DNA from: Zobellia amurskyensis
GTDB lineage: Bacteria; Bacteroidota; Bacteroidia; Flavobacteriales; Flavobacteriaceae
Direction: 5' to 3'
DNA: 64,000 bases
NCBI RefSeq assembly: GCF_009725985.1
Contig: NZ_RCNR01000020.1
Span: 1 to 64,000 of the forward strand
In this document: positions 36,298 to 45,488 of the stretch, piece after piece
How the letters are laid out: the number at the start of each line of letters is the position of its first letter
Position numbering within the stretch: position 1 is the stretch's first letter
Notes under the pieces: model-generated
Database searches by the model: none
Seen by the model: the letters and a program-made list of their open reading frames with translations, nothing else
Told to the model about the DNA's origin: nothing
Translations under genes and position numbers: made by a program

Positions 36298-39200
36298 TTA
36301 ATTGAACGTAACGGATAGCCCTAACTGAAAGATTCTAGGTGATGGTGATGCTCCACCATCTTGACCCGTGGCCAATGTAAATTCTCCCTTTTGGAAACTT
36401 TGAGTTCTACCTACTTCTGGATCATAACCAGAGTACTTAGTGAACGTTGCCAAGTTTTGTGCACCAATATATATTCTAAAATTAGAAATCATATCGTTTG
36501 TCCAAGAGGTTAACAAATCTTGGGGAAGATTGTATCCTATTTGCGCATTTTGAATTCTCAAATACCCTGCATCTTCAATCCATCGATCTGAATATCTATT
36601 ATTTCCGTTAGGATCATCTAATGTTAATCTTGGGTTTGAACTAGAAGTAGCTGTTCCCTCTCCTGTCCAACGATCTAAAACCTGGGTACTGAAATTATTC
36701 CCAGAACTCAAATCTTCTAACGCAATTCTAGCAGAGTTATAGACTTGTTTATTACCAACTCCTCTAAAATTAATTGAAAAATCAAACCCTTTGTAACCTG
36801 CATTAAAATTTGCGCCATAATAGAACCCAGGGAAAGGACTTCCTAATTCCGTTCTATCCTCTGCATTCACTACACCATCACCATTGACATCTACAAATCT
36901 AATATCTCCAGGAGAAGGGGTTCCGTTTGCATCTGGAACAGCTGCCGCAACCTCAGCATCATTTTGATATAGACCATCTGTTTTATACCCATAAAAATGA
37001 CCAAGACTTTCCCCTTCTATAGTTCGGTGCGTACTTGACCCGCCAATTCCCGTAATAATTTGAGTAACCTCTCCTAAATCTGTAACTTCATTCTTATTGG
37101 TTGTAAAGTTACCTCCAATAGAATATTTGAAATCACCAGCTTCACCTGCGTAGTTAAGTGATAACTCAATACCTGAGTTTTTAATAGATCCGATATTAGC
37201 ATCCGGAGATAAGAAAAAACCGGAAACATAAGGTAACGGTAGCCCTATAAGAACTCCATCATTTACCTTATTATAGTAATCAAACGTACCAGTCAATTTA
37301 TAATTAAACAAACTAAAATCTACACCTATATCAAACTGAGTACTTGTTTCCCAGAATAAATCCTGATTTGCAAAAATTGTAGGGGCAGGAGCAACAACAG
37401 TTCCTTGGTCATCACCAATAACATAACGGATATTACTATCAACAGAGCTTAAATATGGGAAATTTGTGGGAGAGGCCTGATTACCTGACTGACCCCAACC
37501 TGCACGAATTTTTAAATCGTCAAATGCACCGTCCTTTGGAAAAAATGACTCATCCGAAACTCTCCAACCTAATGATACGGAAGGAAAAACATCTGTTCTA
37601 TTATCCGGAGAAAACCTAGAAGTTGCATCCCTACGAATATTAAACGTAGCTAGATACTTACCCTTGTAATTATAAGTAAGTCTTCCTAACCAACCTTGTA
37701 GTGTCCAAAGATCAGCCTCATTAGCAGCTCCAACCGTACCAACTTCTCCCGTTGATGCAAAATTCTCATTAAATAGACTTCTACCTTGTACTCTAAGCTT
37801 ATCGAATCTGAATTTCGTTTGCTCAAAACCAAATAATGCTCCAATATTATGATCACCAAAAGACTTATCATATTGCAATGTAGCCGATGAAGTCAAAGTT
37901 AATTCAATTGGTCTAGACGAAACTAAAAGAGATGAACCTGTTGAGTTATTCAAAACAGCATCTGATGTGAAATAGTCTCCAACCCCAACATTGTAATCCA
38001 TACCTAATGAAGGTCTGAACTTTAATCCATCCAAAATTTGAAGTTCACCATAGAAACTAGCCAAAACCTTACGTGTTTGCAAAGTTGTTCTAGTATACCT
38101 GTCATCCGTATTAAAAAGATAGTTGCTAGCTGTTATTCCATTACCCCTAGTCTCTGGAGTAGAATCATTATATCCAAAAGCCCCATTACCATAAGGTTGG
38201 TAATATGGTGCATTCAGTGCTGAACGAAAACCGGCGTAAATACCCTGCTCACTCTGTACTTGTCTATCAGTCTGACTCAAAAGGATAGATTCTCCAAATT
38301 TTAGGTATTTACCAACATTAATTTCCGAATTAGCCTTTAAGGAATATCTCTTGAACCCTTGACCCAATTCTATACCATCTTGATCTAACAATCCACCGGA
38401 AATAAAATATTTAGCTTTATCATTTCCGCCACTGACACTTACGTTGTGATTTTGAATGAAACCTGTTTTAAAAATCAAATCTTGCCAATCTACATAAGGA
38501 CTTCCCGAAAACTCTGAAAGGTCCCTACCTAATTGACCTTGAATATCAATAAATTGTTCTACATCAAGAACATCAATTCTATCTCTAGTTGTAGCCGTTG
38601 ACACATAACCGTTGTAAGTCACTCTAGCGTCTCCACTCTTTCCTCTTTTGGTCGTAACGATAATAACACCGTTTGCTGCTCTAGACCCATAAATTGCCGT
38701 TGAGGCTGCATCTTTTAAAACATCTATGGATTCAATATCATTAGCGTTTAAACCGGCTAACGGGTTAGAATCTGTAGTAGAAGAAGTATTTACAGTAATG
38801 TTAGTTGTTTGTACGATAGGAATACCATCAATTACCCAAAGAGGGTCCGTGTTACCTGCTGTACCCACACCTCTAATCAATACACTTATAGGTGCACCTG
38901 GATCACCACTACGGTTAGTAATGTTAACCCCCGATATAGTACCTGCCAAAGCCTGGTCAGGACTAGTAATTGGCTTGGACACAATATCAGAAGAGCTTAT
39001 GGACCCAACAGCACCGGTCAGATCTGCTTTTCTCTGAGTACCATACCCAACCACTACTACCTCGCTAAGAGCCTGGGCATCTTCAGACATTGTAACGTTA
39101 ATTGTTGTTCGGCCATCAATAGCCACTTCTTGCTTTGAATATCCTACATAGGAAAATACCAAAGTAGAGCTACCTTCCGGCACCTCTATACTATAGTTTC

Positions 39201-39396
39201 CATCAAAATCGGAAACACTTCCAACAGTTGTACCTTTCACCAAGACGTTTACGCCTGGCAAGACACCCTGGTCATCAGAAGTTGTACCTGAAATTGTAGT
39301 TTGTGCGCACAAAGATGCAACACTGAAGAAAAATAAAGCCGCGAGCACAAAACCATGTGATCGAACCCTATTTAATCTCTTAAAGTTCTGGTTCAT
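36298..39396 (-). CDS. SusC/RagA family TonB-linked outer-membrane transporter
   Basis: A 1032-residue TonB-dependent transporter. After the signal peptide (ending near SLCAQ, residue 32) comes a carboxypeptidase-like beta-sandwich (TISGTTSDDQGVLPGVNVLV). The TonB-interacting segment LSEVVVVGYGTQRKADLTGA follows, then the plug (VLIRGVGTAGNTDPLWVIDG) and a 22-strand barrel ending in FQLGLSVTFN. It imports oligosaccharides together with the SusD partner. Its leader is about 235 nt and structured. Length is typical. Confidence 0.96.
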   Translation of the reverse strand: MNQNFKRLNRVRSHGFVLAALFFFSVASLCAQTTISGTTSDDQGVLPGVNVLVKGTTVGSVSDFDGNYSIEVPEGSSTLVFSYVGYSKQEVAIDGRTTINVTMSEDAQALSEVVVVGYGTQRKADLTGAVGSISSSDIVSKPITSPDQALAGTISGVNITNRSGDPGAPISVLIRGVGTAGNTDPLWVIDGIPIVQTTNITVNTSSTTDSNPLAGLNANDIESIDVLKDAASTAIYGSRAANGVIIVTTKRGKSGDARVTYNGYVSTATTRDRIDVLDVEQFIDIQGQLGRDLSEFSGSPYVDWQDLIFKTGFIQNHNVSVSGGNDKAKYFISGGLLDQDGIELGQGFKRYSLKANSEINVGKYLKFGESILLSQTDRQVQSEQGIYAGFRSALNAPYYQPYGNGAFGYNDSTPETRGNGITASNYLFNTDDRYTRTTLQTRKVLASFYGELQILDGLKFRPSLGMDYNVGVGDYFTSDAVLNNSTGSSLLVSSRPIELTLTSSATLQYDKSFGDHNIGALFGFEQTKFRFDKLRVQGRSLFNENFASTGEVGTVGAANEADLWTLQGWLGRLTYNYKGKYLATFNIRRDATSRFSPDNRTDVFPSVSLGWRVSDESFFPKDGAFDDLKIRAGWGQSGNQASPTNFPYLSSVDSNIRYVIGDDQGTVVAPAPTIFANQDLFWETSTQFDIGVDFSLFNYKLTGTFDYYNKVNDGVLIGLPLPYVSGFFLSPDANIGSIKNSGIELSLNYAGEAGDFKYSIGGNFTTNKNEVTDLGEVTQIITGIGGSSTHRTIEGESLGHFYGYKTDGLYQNDAEVAAAVPDANGTPSPGDIRFVDVNGDGVVNAEDRTELGSPFPGFYYGANFNAGYKGFDFSINFRGVGNKQVYNSARIALEDLSSGNNFSTQVLDRWTGEGTATSSSNPRLTLDDPNGNNRYSDRWIEDAGYLRIQNAQIGYNLPQDLLTSWTNDMISNFRIYIGAQNLATFTKYSGYDPEVGRTQSFQKGEFTLATGQDGGASPSPRIFQLGLSVTFN

Positions 39397-39646
39397 AATG
39401 AGTAGTTTAAGTTAGTAAATAAATTGAGTTAGTAATCTTATTTTAACCAAACCCAACACTATACCTAGTGTTAAGAAAGACAAAAAACACCATTAAACAT
39501 ATTATCACATAATTGCACTTTAACGATGCTTATGACCAAGTTACCGCCTTTATTTTTAAAAATACTAGAAAATAAAGGATATCAATAAACGAATCATTAA
39601 CAAAATTAACAGAATCTATGCTACTCTATGCTATAAAGCAAAAATA
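39397..39646 (-). promoter_or_regulatory. susC promoter, putative operator and structured leader
   Basis: The 378-bp gap 39397-39774 has no gene. On the minus strand a -7 box, TATTTTTG, is at 39639-39646. Five bases later come two exact TAGCATAG copies (39626-39633 and 39616-39623), 10 bp apart, as in the alpha-galactosidase promoter. The leader of about 235 nt holds two hairpins: a 10-bp stem at 39547-39578 and a 7-bp stem at 39455-39472. A -33 TTG is not evident. Confidence 0.65.
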
Positions 39647-39774
39647 ATGATTTTTTTGATATGAAAAATAAAATTCTAGTATCAAGATTGAGAAATACTT
39701 AATAATAAGGCTAAAAAAATACTTATACTCAAATTTAACAGGCTAAAACTTACAATACACCTATACTGAATACC

Positions 39775-40788
39775 TTATAAAGAATTACGTTTAAACAGTT
39801 TTGAAGTAACAATGACCTGCGATACCACATTGTTTTTAATATGCTGTGCAGCTAAAGTGGCCATATCTTTGAAATCCGTAGAAATTGTTGTGATACCCCC
39901 AAAAGCTATTTCTTTAATAATATGATCGTTATGAGATAAAACCCCCACATCTTCACCTACTATCATACCAGAGTTATGGCAATCTTTGAGCAATTCCCAA
40001 AGAGACGCATCATTAATAAAGAAGTAGATTACATCTTTCTCAAGTGAACCCTCTATATAGTCTTCCAATATAACACCGTTCAACCCATAGTCCGCAACAA
40101 ACCTATGGAACGCCATTAGAATGCCCCTTGGGTAATCTCTATTGTCTGCGTAGAAAAGTACTATCTTTTTATACTTTCTTATTTCAGGAAGCAATTCTAC
40201 GAGTTTGTCAAAAGTAGTTGCCTCAAACTCTTGTGATATATATGAATACTCCTCAGGCATTGGCAAGTAACGATCAACTATCAAAAGTTTTTGAGGTTCA
40301 ATCGTCTCAAGAAGTGGTCTTATTGCCTTATCTGGGATAGGAGCCACTACATACATTCCGTACTTACCCCGTATATTATTAAAAATTGTCTCAAAGATCG
40401 AAACATTGTTATGATGAAAAAAAACATCTATTTGATAGCGCTTTCCAAGCTCTTTTCTAAACGTATTGTAAAAGTCTTCCTGAAACCGTTGAAACGAGAA
40501 CAAAAGCAATGCTATTCTAAGTGTTACCTTAGTTTCATCACTTATAATAAAATATCCTTTTAGTTTCTTAGACTCTACTAAACCTCGCTCCTTTAACTCC
40601 TCATAAGCTTTAACTATAGTCTTTCTAGCGTAGCCAATATCACTTACCATTTTATTGATAGATGGCAGCTTGTCACCCACAGAAAGCTCACCGGAATCCA
40701 AAGCCTCAATAACACCATGCACCAATTGCTCATGCTTGGTTAAACTATTAACTTCTTTTAGCCGATGGATTATATGGAGTAACGACAT
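39775..40788 (-). CDS. GntR-type regulator with sugar-binding-like C-terminal domain
   Basis: A 337-residue transcription factor. The N-terminal GntR winged helix spans about 15-85: HGVIEALDSGELSVGDKLPSI then ARKTIVKAYEELKERGLVE. The C-terminal part (about 90-330) resembles a LacI/periplasmic-binding fold (IALLLFSFQRF, EDVGVLSHND, GGITTISTDF), the same layout as AraR. It should sense a sugar and bind operators as a dimer. Adjacent to susCD and oriented the same way, it is the natural candidate to bind the repeat in both promoters. A possible -7 box (TAGATTTG) lies at 40841-40848, with no operator copy found near it. The 267-bp gap 40789-41055 holds nothing else visible. Confidence 0.86.
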   Translation of the reverse strand: MSLLHIIHRLKEVNSLTKHEQLVHGVIEALDSGELSVGDKLPSINKMVSDIGYARKTIVKAYEELKERGLVESKKLKGYFIISDETKVTLRIALLLFSFQRFQEDFYNTFRKELGKRYQIDVFFHHNNVSIFETIFNNIRGKYGMYVVAPIPDKAIRPLLETIEPQKLLIVDRYLPMPEEYSYISQEFEATTFDKLVELLPEIRKYKKIVLFYADNRDYPRGILMAFHRFVADYGLNGVILEDYIEGSLEKDVIYFFINDASLWELLKDCHNSGMIVGEDVGVLSHNDHIIKEIAFGGITTISTDFKDMATLAAQHIKNNVVSQVIVTSKLFKRNSL

Positions 40789-41055
40789 TCGGTGGTATTA
40801 AATATTAAAAATTGCGATAAAATTTGTAAGTATAATAATACAAATCTATCATAATAAACTTCTAATCTCGTTATTTTTGCAATACAAATCAAAAAATAAA
40901 TATTTCACATTAAAATAAATATAAATTTCAATTTTGTTCAAATACCCAAACGATTAAAGTTTCATTTTAAAAATTTGAAATTCTAAATTCCAGACAACAA
41001 GCGGCTTTACTAGGAAATAGAAAACCAAGCTACTCCAGCACCATATTAGGACAAA

Positions 41056-41610
41056 CTATTTTTTCCACCTTAAGCTTTCCATAATTCCACGAATGTCATT
41101 CTGTAGATAGGCCGCCGCAGGATAAATAGAATCATAATTAGGCCTAGTATAGAAGTACAAAGACCCTGTTAAAAAATTATCCGTACTATCAGTAACATAG
41201 AATTGTGCTTGAGAAGCCGCATTACCCGTAACCTCATAAAACATACCGTAAACTTCGTTTTCTTCATTCAAAAAGGGTTGCTCCGAAATACCGTCTGCCT
41301 TTACTGAATGCTCATAACTTAACCTTTGAGCATCGGAAAGCAACTTTTCTACATTGCCCTCAACTTTTTTGTAATTAATGTAGATTTCGCCCTTCATCTC
41401 AGGATACCCCAAAACCAAGGATGTCTTTGTTTTACTTTTAACTTTGGCTTGGGTATTATAGGTAAAGGAAAAATAATCTGTTTGCAGCTCTCCTTGTGTA
41501 GGCGCACCATATTCTAAACGTAACTGAGCTTTAGGTTTCGGCAAGACATCTTCCTTACAACCAACAGCTAACATGAATATTACTAAAAGAAACAAACTAT
41601 ATCTGTACAT
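41056..41610 (-). CDS. gldD: Gliding motility lipoprotein GldD
   Basis: A 184-residue lipoprotein with lipobox LAVGC (Cys18). The sequence after it (KPKAQLRLEYGAP, then TDYFSFTYNTQAKV) is characteristic of GldD, required for gliding and type IX secretion in flavobacteria. The C-terminal LYFYTRPNYDSIYPAAAYL is also conserved. It begins 14 nt inside the end of gldE, an overlap that couples the two and supports the assignment. Confidence 0.93.
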   Translation of the reverse strand: MYRYSLFLLVIFMLAVGCKEDVLPKPKAQLRLEYGAPTQGELQTDYFSFTYNTQAKVKSKTKTSLVLGYPEMKGEIYINYKKVEGNVEKLLSDAQRLSYEHSVKADGISEQPFLNEENEVYGMFYEVTGNAASQAQFYVTDSTDNFLTGSLYFYTRPNYDSIYPAAAYLQNDIRGIMESLRWKK

Positions 41611-42916
41611 CTTGGGGTAATGTTATTTTTATTTGTTTCAACCTCTTTTTATCTAAGCTTTCTACTATAAACCGGTAGTCTTTAAAGGTAATCGTCTCCC
41701 CTCTTTTTGGAAAACTTCCCGCTATCTCAAGAACAAAACCAGCAATAGTCTCGGATTCTCCCTTCTGTTCCTCAAATTCAGTGTCATTTTCAATTTTAGC
41801 GACCCTATAAAAATCTTTCAACGCGGTCTTACCATCAAAAACATAATTAAAGTCGTCCAACTTTGAAAATATTAAGTCTTCATCATCAAACTCATCGCTA
41901 ATATCTCCTACTATTTCCTCTATAATATCCTCCAAGGTAACAATGCCCGAAGTTCCACCATACTCGTCTACAACAACGGCCAAATGGTTCTTTTTTTCCT
42001 GAAATTCCAAAAGAAGGTCATCAAGTTTTTTATTCTCCGGAACAAAATAGGGCTCACGAATAAGCGTCATCCAATTAAAGGTCTTTCTATCTATATAAGG
42101 TAATAGATCTTTAACGTATAGCACTCCCAGAACATTGTCCATATTCTCCGAAAAAACAGGAATTCTTGAATAACCGTGTTTTTTTATTTCCTCCAGAACC
42201 TCAAGAAACTTCATATCCTCACTAACGGCAAAAATATCTATACGCGGGCGCATTACCTGCTTTGTATCTGTATTACCAAACGTAACAATACCTTGTAGAA
42301 TTTTCTGCTCTTCTTTGGTAGTGTCTCCGTCTGCCGTTAATTCTAGGGCTTGTGAAAGGTGGTCTACACTTAAATTTGATTTCTGTTTACCCAACTTATT
42401 GTACATAAATAGAGTACCTGCCCTCATTGGCAGACTTAACGGACTGAACAAAAAATCGAGAACCTTAAGCGGGTAAGACATTAAATGGGCGAACGCTATA
42501 CGATTTCGGTTTGCGTATACTTTTGGTAAAATTTCACCGAACATCAATATTAGAAAGGTAGCTACCACCACCTCCAAAAGAAAACGAACCCAATCTAGTT
42601 CAACATTAGCAAAAAGCGAATTACCTATGTTACTGAACAGCAATACAACACCTATGTTAATGGCATTATTTGCAATAAGAATGGTGGCCAAAAGCTTCTT
42701 GGGTCTCTCCAAAAGCTTAACGATAATATTACCGCGTACACTTTTCTTTTCTGCAATTTCATTCACATCCGTAGGGGAAAGACCAAAAAACGCAACCTCC
42801 GCACCTGATATTAGTGCAGATGACATTAATAGCACAACTAGAATTGTAACTTCAAACGCAAAAGCACCTGCAACGGTAATAAAAGAAGGCACTAAACTAA
42901 GGGGGTCAGGGTCCAA
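41597..42916 (-). CDS. gldE: Gliding motility-associated protein GldE (CorC/HlyC-like)
   Basis: A 439-residue inner-membrane protein. An N-terminal DUF21/CNNM-type module has about four helices (residues 15-180). A CBS pair follows, including YSRIPVFSENMDNVLGVLYVKDLL and VVVDEYGGTSGIVTLEDIIEEIVGDI. A C-terminal CorC/HlyC domain closes the protein. GldE is needed for efficient gliding in flavobacteria and sits beside gldD there too. Homologues outside Bacteroidota take part in magnesium or cobalt handling. The gldD gene overlaps the 3' end. Confidence 0.93.
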   Translation of the reverse strand: MDPDPLSLVPSFITVAGAFAFEVTILVVLLMSSALISGAEVAFFGLSPTDVNEIAEKKSVRGNIIVKLLERPKKLLATILIANNAINIGVVLLFSNIGNSLFANVELDWVRFLLEVVVATFLILMFGEILPKVYANRNRIAFAHLMSYPLKVLDFLFSPLSLPMRAGTLFMYNKLGKQKSNLSVDHLSQALELTADGDTTKEEQKILQGIVTFGNTDTKQVMRPRIDIFAVSEDMKFLEVLEEIKKHGYSRIPVFSENMDNVLGVLYVKDLLPYIDRKTFNWMTLIREPYFVPENKKLDDLLLEFQEKKNHLAVVVDEYGGTSGIVTLEDIIEEIVGDISDEFDDEDLIFSKLDDFNYVFDGKTALKDFYRVAKIENDTEFEEQKGESETIAGFVLEIAGSFPKRGETITFKDYRFIVESLDKKRLKQIKITLPQDVQI

Positions 42917-43094
42917 CAGTCAGAAATTTAGTGAAAAACGGTTGTTTGTGAATCTAATTCCAGAACAAACCTCTGCTCCATGTCTGAGCATGCAAAGTTT
43001 GGGAATGTTTCAAAAATACAATGGTCTGATTCTACTTGTGTCATACTTATGGATTGCATTTTCTAGTGGTTTACTAAAAATACATAATTTTTTC

Positions 43095-43559
43095 TTAGAA
43101 CGGAAGATCATCATCTTGATCAGGCCTAGCTAAAGGAGCCGCTTGGGAACTACTAGCTGTATTAGAAACGCTGTTTTGTTTTGCTTGTTGCCCTCCAGAT
43201 TGCTGATTTGCCATACTTTCTTTCTTTGTAGAAAGAAATGTAAAATCCTGCACATGAACTTCAGTGCTATAGCGGGTATTGCCATCCTCACCTTGCCATT
43301 GACGGTTTTTTAAACGCCCCTCAACATATACCTTATCGCCTTTACTTAAATACTTTTCGCATATTTCCGCAGCCTTATTTCTAACCACAATATTATGCCA
43401 ATCCGTATTGGTAACGCGTTCTCCGGTTTGCTTATTGGTATAGGTTTCATTAGTGGCAATAGGAAAGCGACCAATAGCCCCTCCTCCTTCAAAATAATGC
43501 ATTTTTACTTCATCGCCTAAATGGCCAATCAACATTACTTTATTTAACGTACCGCTCAT
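43095..43559 (-). CDS. ssb: Single-stranded DNA-binding protein
   Basis: A 154-residue SSB. An OB fold occupies residues 1-105 (NKVMLIGHLGDEVKM, WHNIVVRNKAAEICEKYLSKGDKVYVEGRLK). A Gln/Ser-rich linker leads to the acidic tip DDDLPF that recruits repair proteins. It is part of the mutY-ssb-gldE-gldD run common in flavobacteria. A minus-strand -7 box, TATATTTG, lies at 43587-43594. Confidence 0.96.
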   Translation of the reverse strand: MSGTLNKVMLIGHLGDEVKMHYFEGGGAIGRFPIATNETYTNKQTGERVTNTDWHNIVVRNKAAEICEKYLSKGDKVYVEGRLKNRQWQGEDGNTRYSTEVHVQDFTFLSTKKESMANQQSGGQQAKQNSVSNTASSSQAAPLARPDQDDDLPF

Positions 43560-43695
43560 AATCCTAATTTTTGCAATTTGAATCTACAAATATACTTGTT
43601 TTTTAGCCTTCAAGGTCATGTGTTTCTGTTACGATTATTAAATTTAACCTATAACCGAATAGAAAGTAATGCAACCTTAAACAACTCCCTTAAAA

Positions 43696-44736
43696 TTATG
43701 AATTTTTAAAGCGATTTAAAAAATCCGCAATAAGTACGGGAACAGGATATTTATCCACTTCCTTAAACGAAACTCCTTTTTCAAGATCTCCTTTTACACG
43801 TATAATCCAAAATGTTGTATACAAATGTTGATGAGAGAGTTTATGCACAACTGCTTCAGTGTTAAACCTAGAAACTGAAATAAATTCCAACTTGTAATAA
43901 AAAGCACTCAGTCTCTTTCTAAAATCATCGTCTAAAAGGCTTTCGTTAGATTCTATTAAGGGAAATTGCCATAAGTTCTGCCATATTCCCTTACCCTTTC
44001 GTTGCTCAAGGATAGTTTTATTTGCTTCGGATATAAAAACTACATAATTAAAATATCGATTTCGGACTTTGGTCTTTTTCAATTTTACGGGAAGCTCACT
44101 TACTTTATTAGTTTGAAGCGCTACACAACTTTTATTTAACGGACATTCCTCACAATTTGGATTCTTAGGCGTACACTGAATTGCACCGAATTCCATGATT
44201 CCCTGATTGTAATCACAAATGTTTTCGGCATTCATCACCTCTCTAGCTAACTTTTTGAAATATTTAACACCCTCTGTACTATTGATAGCCAAATCAACTC
44301 CAAAATAACGCGCCAAAACCCTGTAAACATTACCATCCACTACAGGTTCGGGCCTATCAAAACAAATGGAAGATATGGCACTTGCCGTATAGTCTCCCAC
44401 CCCTTTGAGTTGTAGTAGTTCTTTGTAGGTATCAGGAAAATTACCCCCATATTCACTCACAACCATCTTGGCCGTAGCATGTAGGTTTCTTGCTCTTGAA
44501 TAGTAGCCCAAACCTTGCCAAAGCTTTAAAACCTCCTCTTCCGAAGCACTTGCCAGGTCATAAACCGCAGGGTACTTATTAATGAATTTAAGATAGTAGG
44601 GAGTACCTTGTACTACCCGTGTTTGCTGCAACATTATCTCCGAAAGCCAAATCTTATACGGGTCTTTTGTACCCCTCCAGGGTAAGCTTCTTTTATTTTC
44701 TTCGTACCAAATAAGAATTCTCTCTGAAAAGGTCAT
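43696..44736 (-). CDS. mutY: A/G-specific adenine glycosylase MutY
   Basis: A 346-residue glycosylase that removes adenine opposite 8-oxoguanine. The active-site Glu33 is in SEIMLQQTR. The helix-hairpin-helix LQLKGVGDYTASA leads to catalytic Asp134 in VVDGNVYRV. The iron-sulfur cluster cysteines are at 188, 195, 198 and 204 (C-x6-C-x2-C-x5-C). A C-terminal NUDIX-like domain that recognises 8-oxoG follows. Length is standard. Confidence 0.96.
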   Translation of the reverse strand: MTFSERILIWYEENKRSLPWRGTKDPYKIWLSEIMLQQTRVVQGTPYYLKFINKYPAVYDLASASEEEVLKLWQGLGYYSRARNLHATAKMVVSEYGGNFPDTYKELLQLKGVGDYTASAISSICFDRPEPVVDGNVYRVLARYFGVDLAINSTEGVKYFKKLAREVMNAENICDYNQGIMEFGAIQCTPKNPNCEECPLNKSCVALQTNKVSELPVKLKKTKVRNRYFNYVVFISEANKTILEQRKGKGIWQNLWQFPLIESNESLLDDDFRKRLSAFYYKLEFISVSRFNTEAVVHKLSHQHLYTTFWIIRVKGDLEKGVSFKEVDKYPVPVLIADFLNRFKNS

Positions 44737-44840
44737 TTATACAATTGCTATGTCACGAAATTAACGGTTTCCAAAACGATATGCGACTCCAAGAATAGCC
44801 TTAAATTGAAAAGTGATGGTGAACGACTTAAAATTAACCC

Positions 44841-44916
44841 TTTAGCACGAAAGATTAATTTTAATTTATATATTTGCATCCCAAAAAAATTATACTGAAA
44901 ATTTAACACGAAAGAT
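44841..44916 (+). repeat. Duplicated 15-mer around the HU promoter
   Basis: TTTAGCACGAAAGAT (44841-44855) recurs as TTTAACACGAAAGAT (44902-44916), one mismatch, 61 bp apart. The second copy includes the first bases of the HU start codon, and a -7 box, TATATTTG (44869-44876), lies between the copies. Confidence 0.5.
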
Positions 44917-45205
44917 GACGAAAGCAGAAATTGTATCGAAAATCTCAGACAAGCTGGGAATTGAAAAAGGAGACGTACAGGCTACAGTTGAGAGTTTTAT
45001 GGAAGAGGTGAAATCTTCTTTGGAAAGTGGAGACAATGTGTATCTTCGCGGTTTCGGTAGTTTTATCATTAAAACTAGAGCCGAAAAGACTGGAAGAAAC
45101 ATTAGCAAGAACACTACGATTAAAATACCGGCACACAATATTCCTGCATTTAAGCCTGCCAAGGTTTTTGTAGAAGGTGTCAAAAGCAACGTACAAGTAA
45201 AATAA
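44915..45205 (+). CDS. HU-family DNA-binding protein
   Basis: A 96-residue histone-like protein of the HU/IHF family. It opens MTKAEIVSKISDKLGIEKGD and carries the conserved loop and arm motif GDNVYLRGFGSFIIKTRAEKTGRNISKNTTIKIPAHNIPAFKPAK (residues about 39-83). It bends and compacts DNA. A promoter box lies at 44869-44876. It is followed by a tiny basic gene and a terminator, so the two form one short transcript. Symbol left open because HU and IHF types are hard to separate here. Confidence 0.94.
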   Translation: MTKAEIVSKISDKLGIEKGDVQATVESFMEEVKSSLESGDNVYLRGFGSFIIKTRAEKTGRNISKNTTIKIPAHNIPAFKPAKVFVEGVKSNVQVK

Positions 45206-45230
45206 ATATACTAACTTAAAGTAGAATTTT

Positions 45231-45320
45231 ATGCCGAGTGGTAAGAAGAGAAAAAGACATAAGGTAGCTACCCACAAACGCAAGAAGCGTAGGAGAGCTA
45301 ACAGACACAAGAAGAAATAA
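45231..45320 (+). CDS. 29-residue basic protein, AURKAIP1/COX24 domain type
   Basis: An ATG 25 nt after the HU stop opens a 29-codon frame, MPSGKKRKRHKVATHKRKKR and then RRANRHKKK. Twenty of 29 residues are Lys, Arg or His. This matches the short AURKAIP1/COX24-domain proteins found beside HU and RNase G genes in Bacteroidota. That domain is shared with the C-terminus of mitochondrial ribosomal protein mS38, so a ribosomal role is likely by analogy. A perfect terminator begins 5 nt after the stop, which supports the gene being real. It is too short for most gene callers. Confidence 0.85.
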   Translation: MPSGKKRKRHKVATHKRKKRRRANRHKKK

Positions 45321-45325
45321 TTGCT

Positions 45326-45363
45326 AGGGGTTGAAAATTTTCAACCCCTTTGCTTGTTTTTTC
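45326..45363 (+). terminator. Intrinsic terminator
   Basis: A perfect palindrome at 45326-45349 (AGGGGTTGAAAA with its complement), followed by a T-rich tail ending near 45361. It ends the HU/small-protein transcript. Confidence 0.9.
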
Positions 45364-45488
45364 ACCCATACGTTCATTGACATAGAGATTGCAGAAAATC
45401 TCGGCGAATTATTGTGGTTCGTTTCAAATATTGTTTAATCGATTTGTTTGCTTAATACAACTAAGCTTACAAATACAAATACATTCAG

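Noticed and set aside
42627-43133. A 168-residue rightward frame over the gldE start and ssb end
   Set aside because: It overlaps two confident genes on the other strand and has low-complexity composition.
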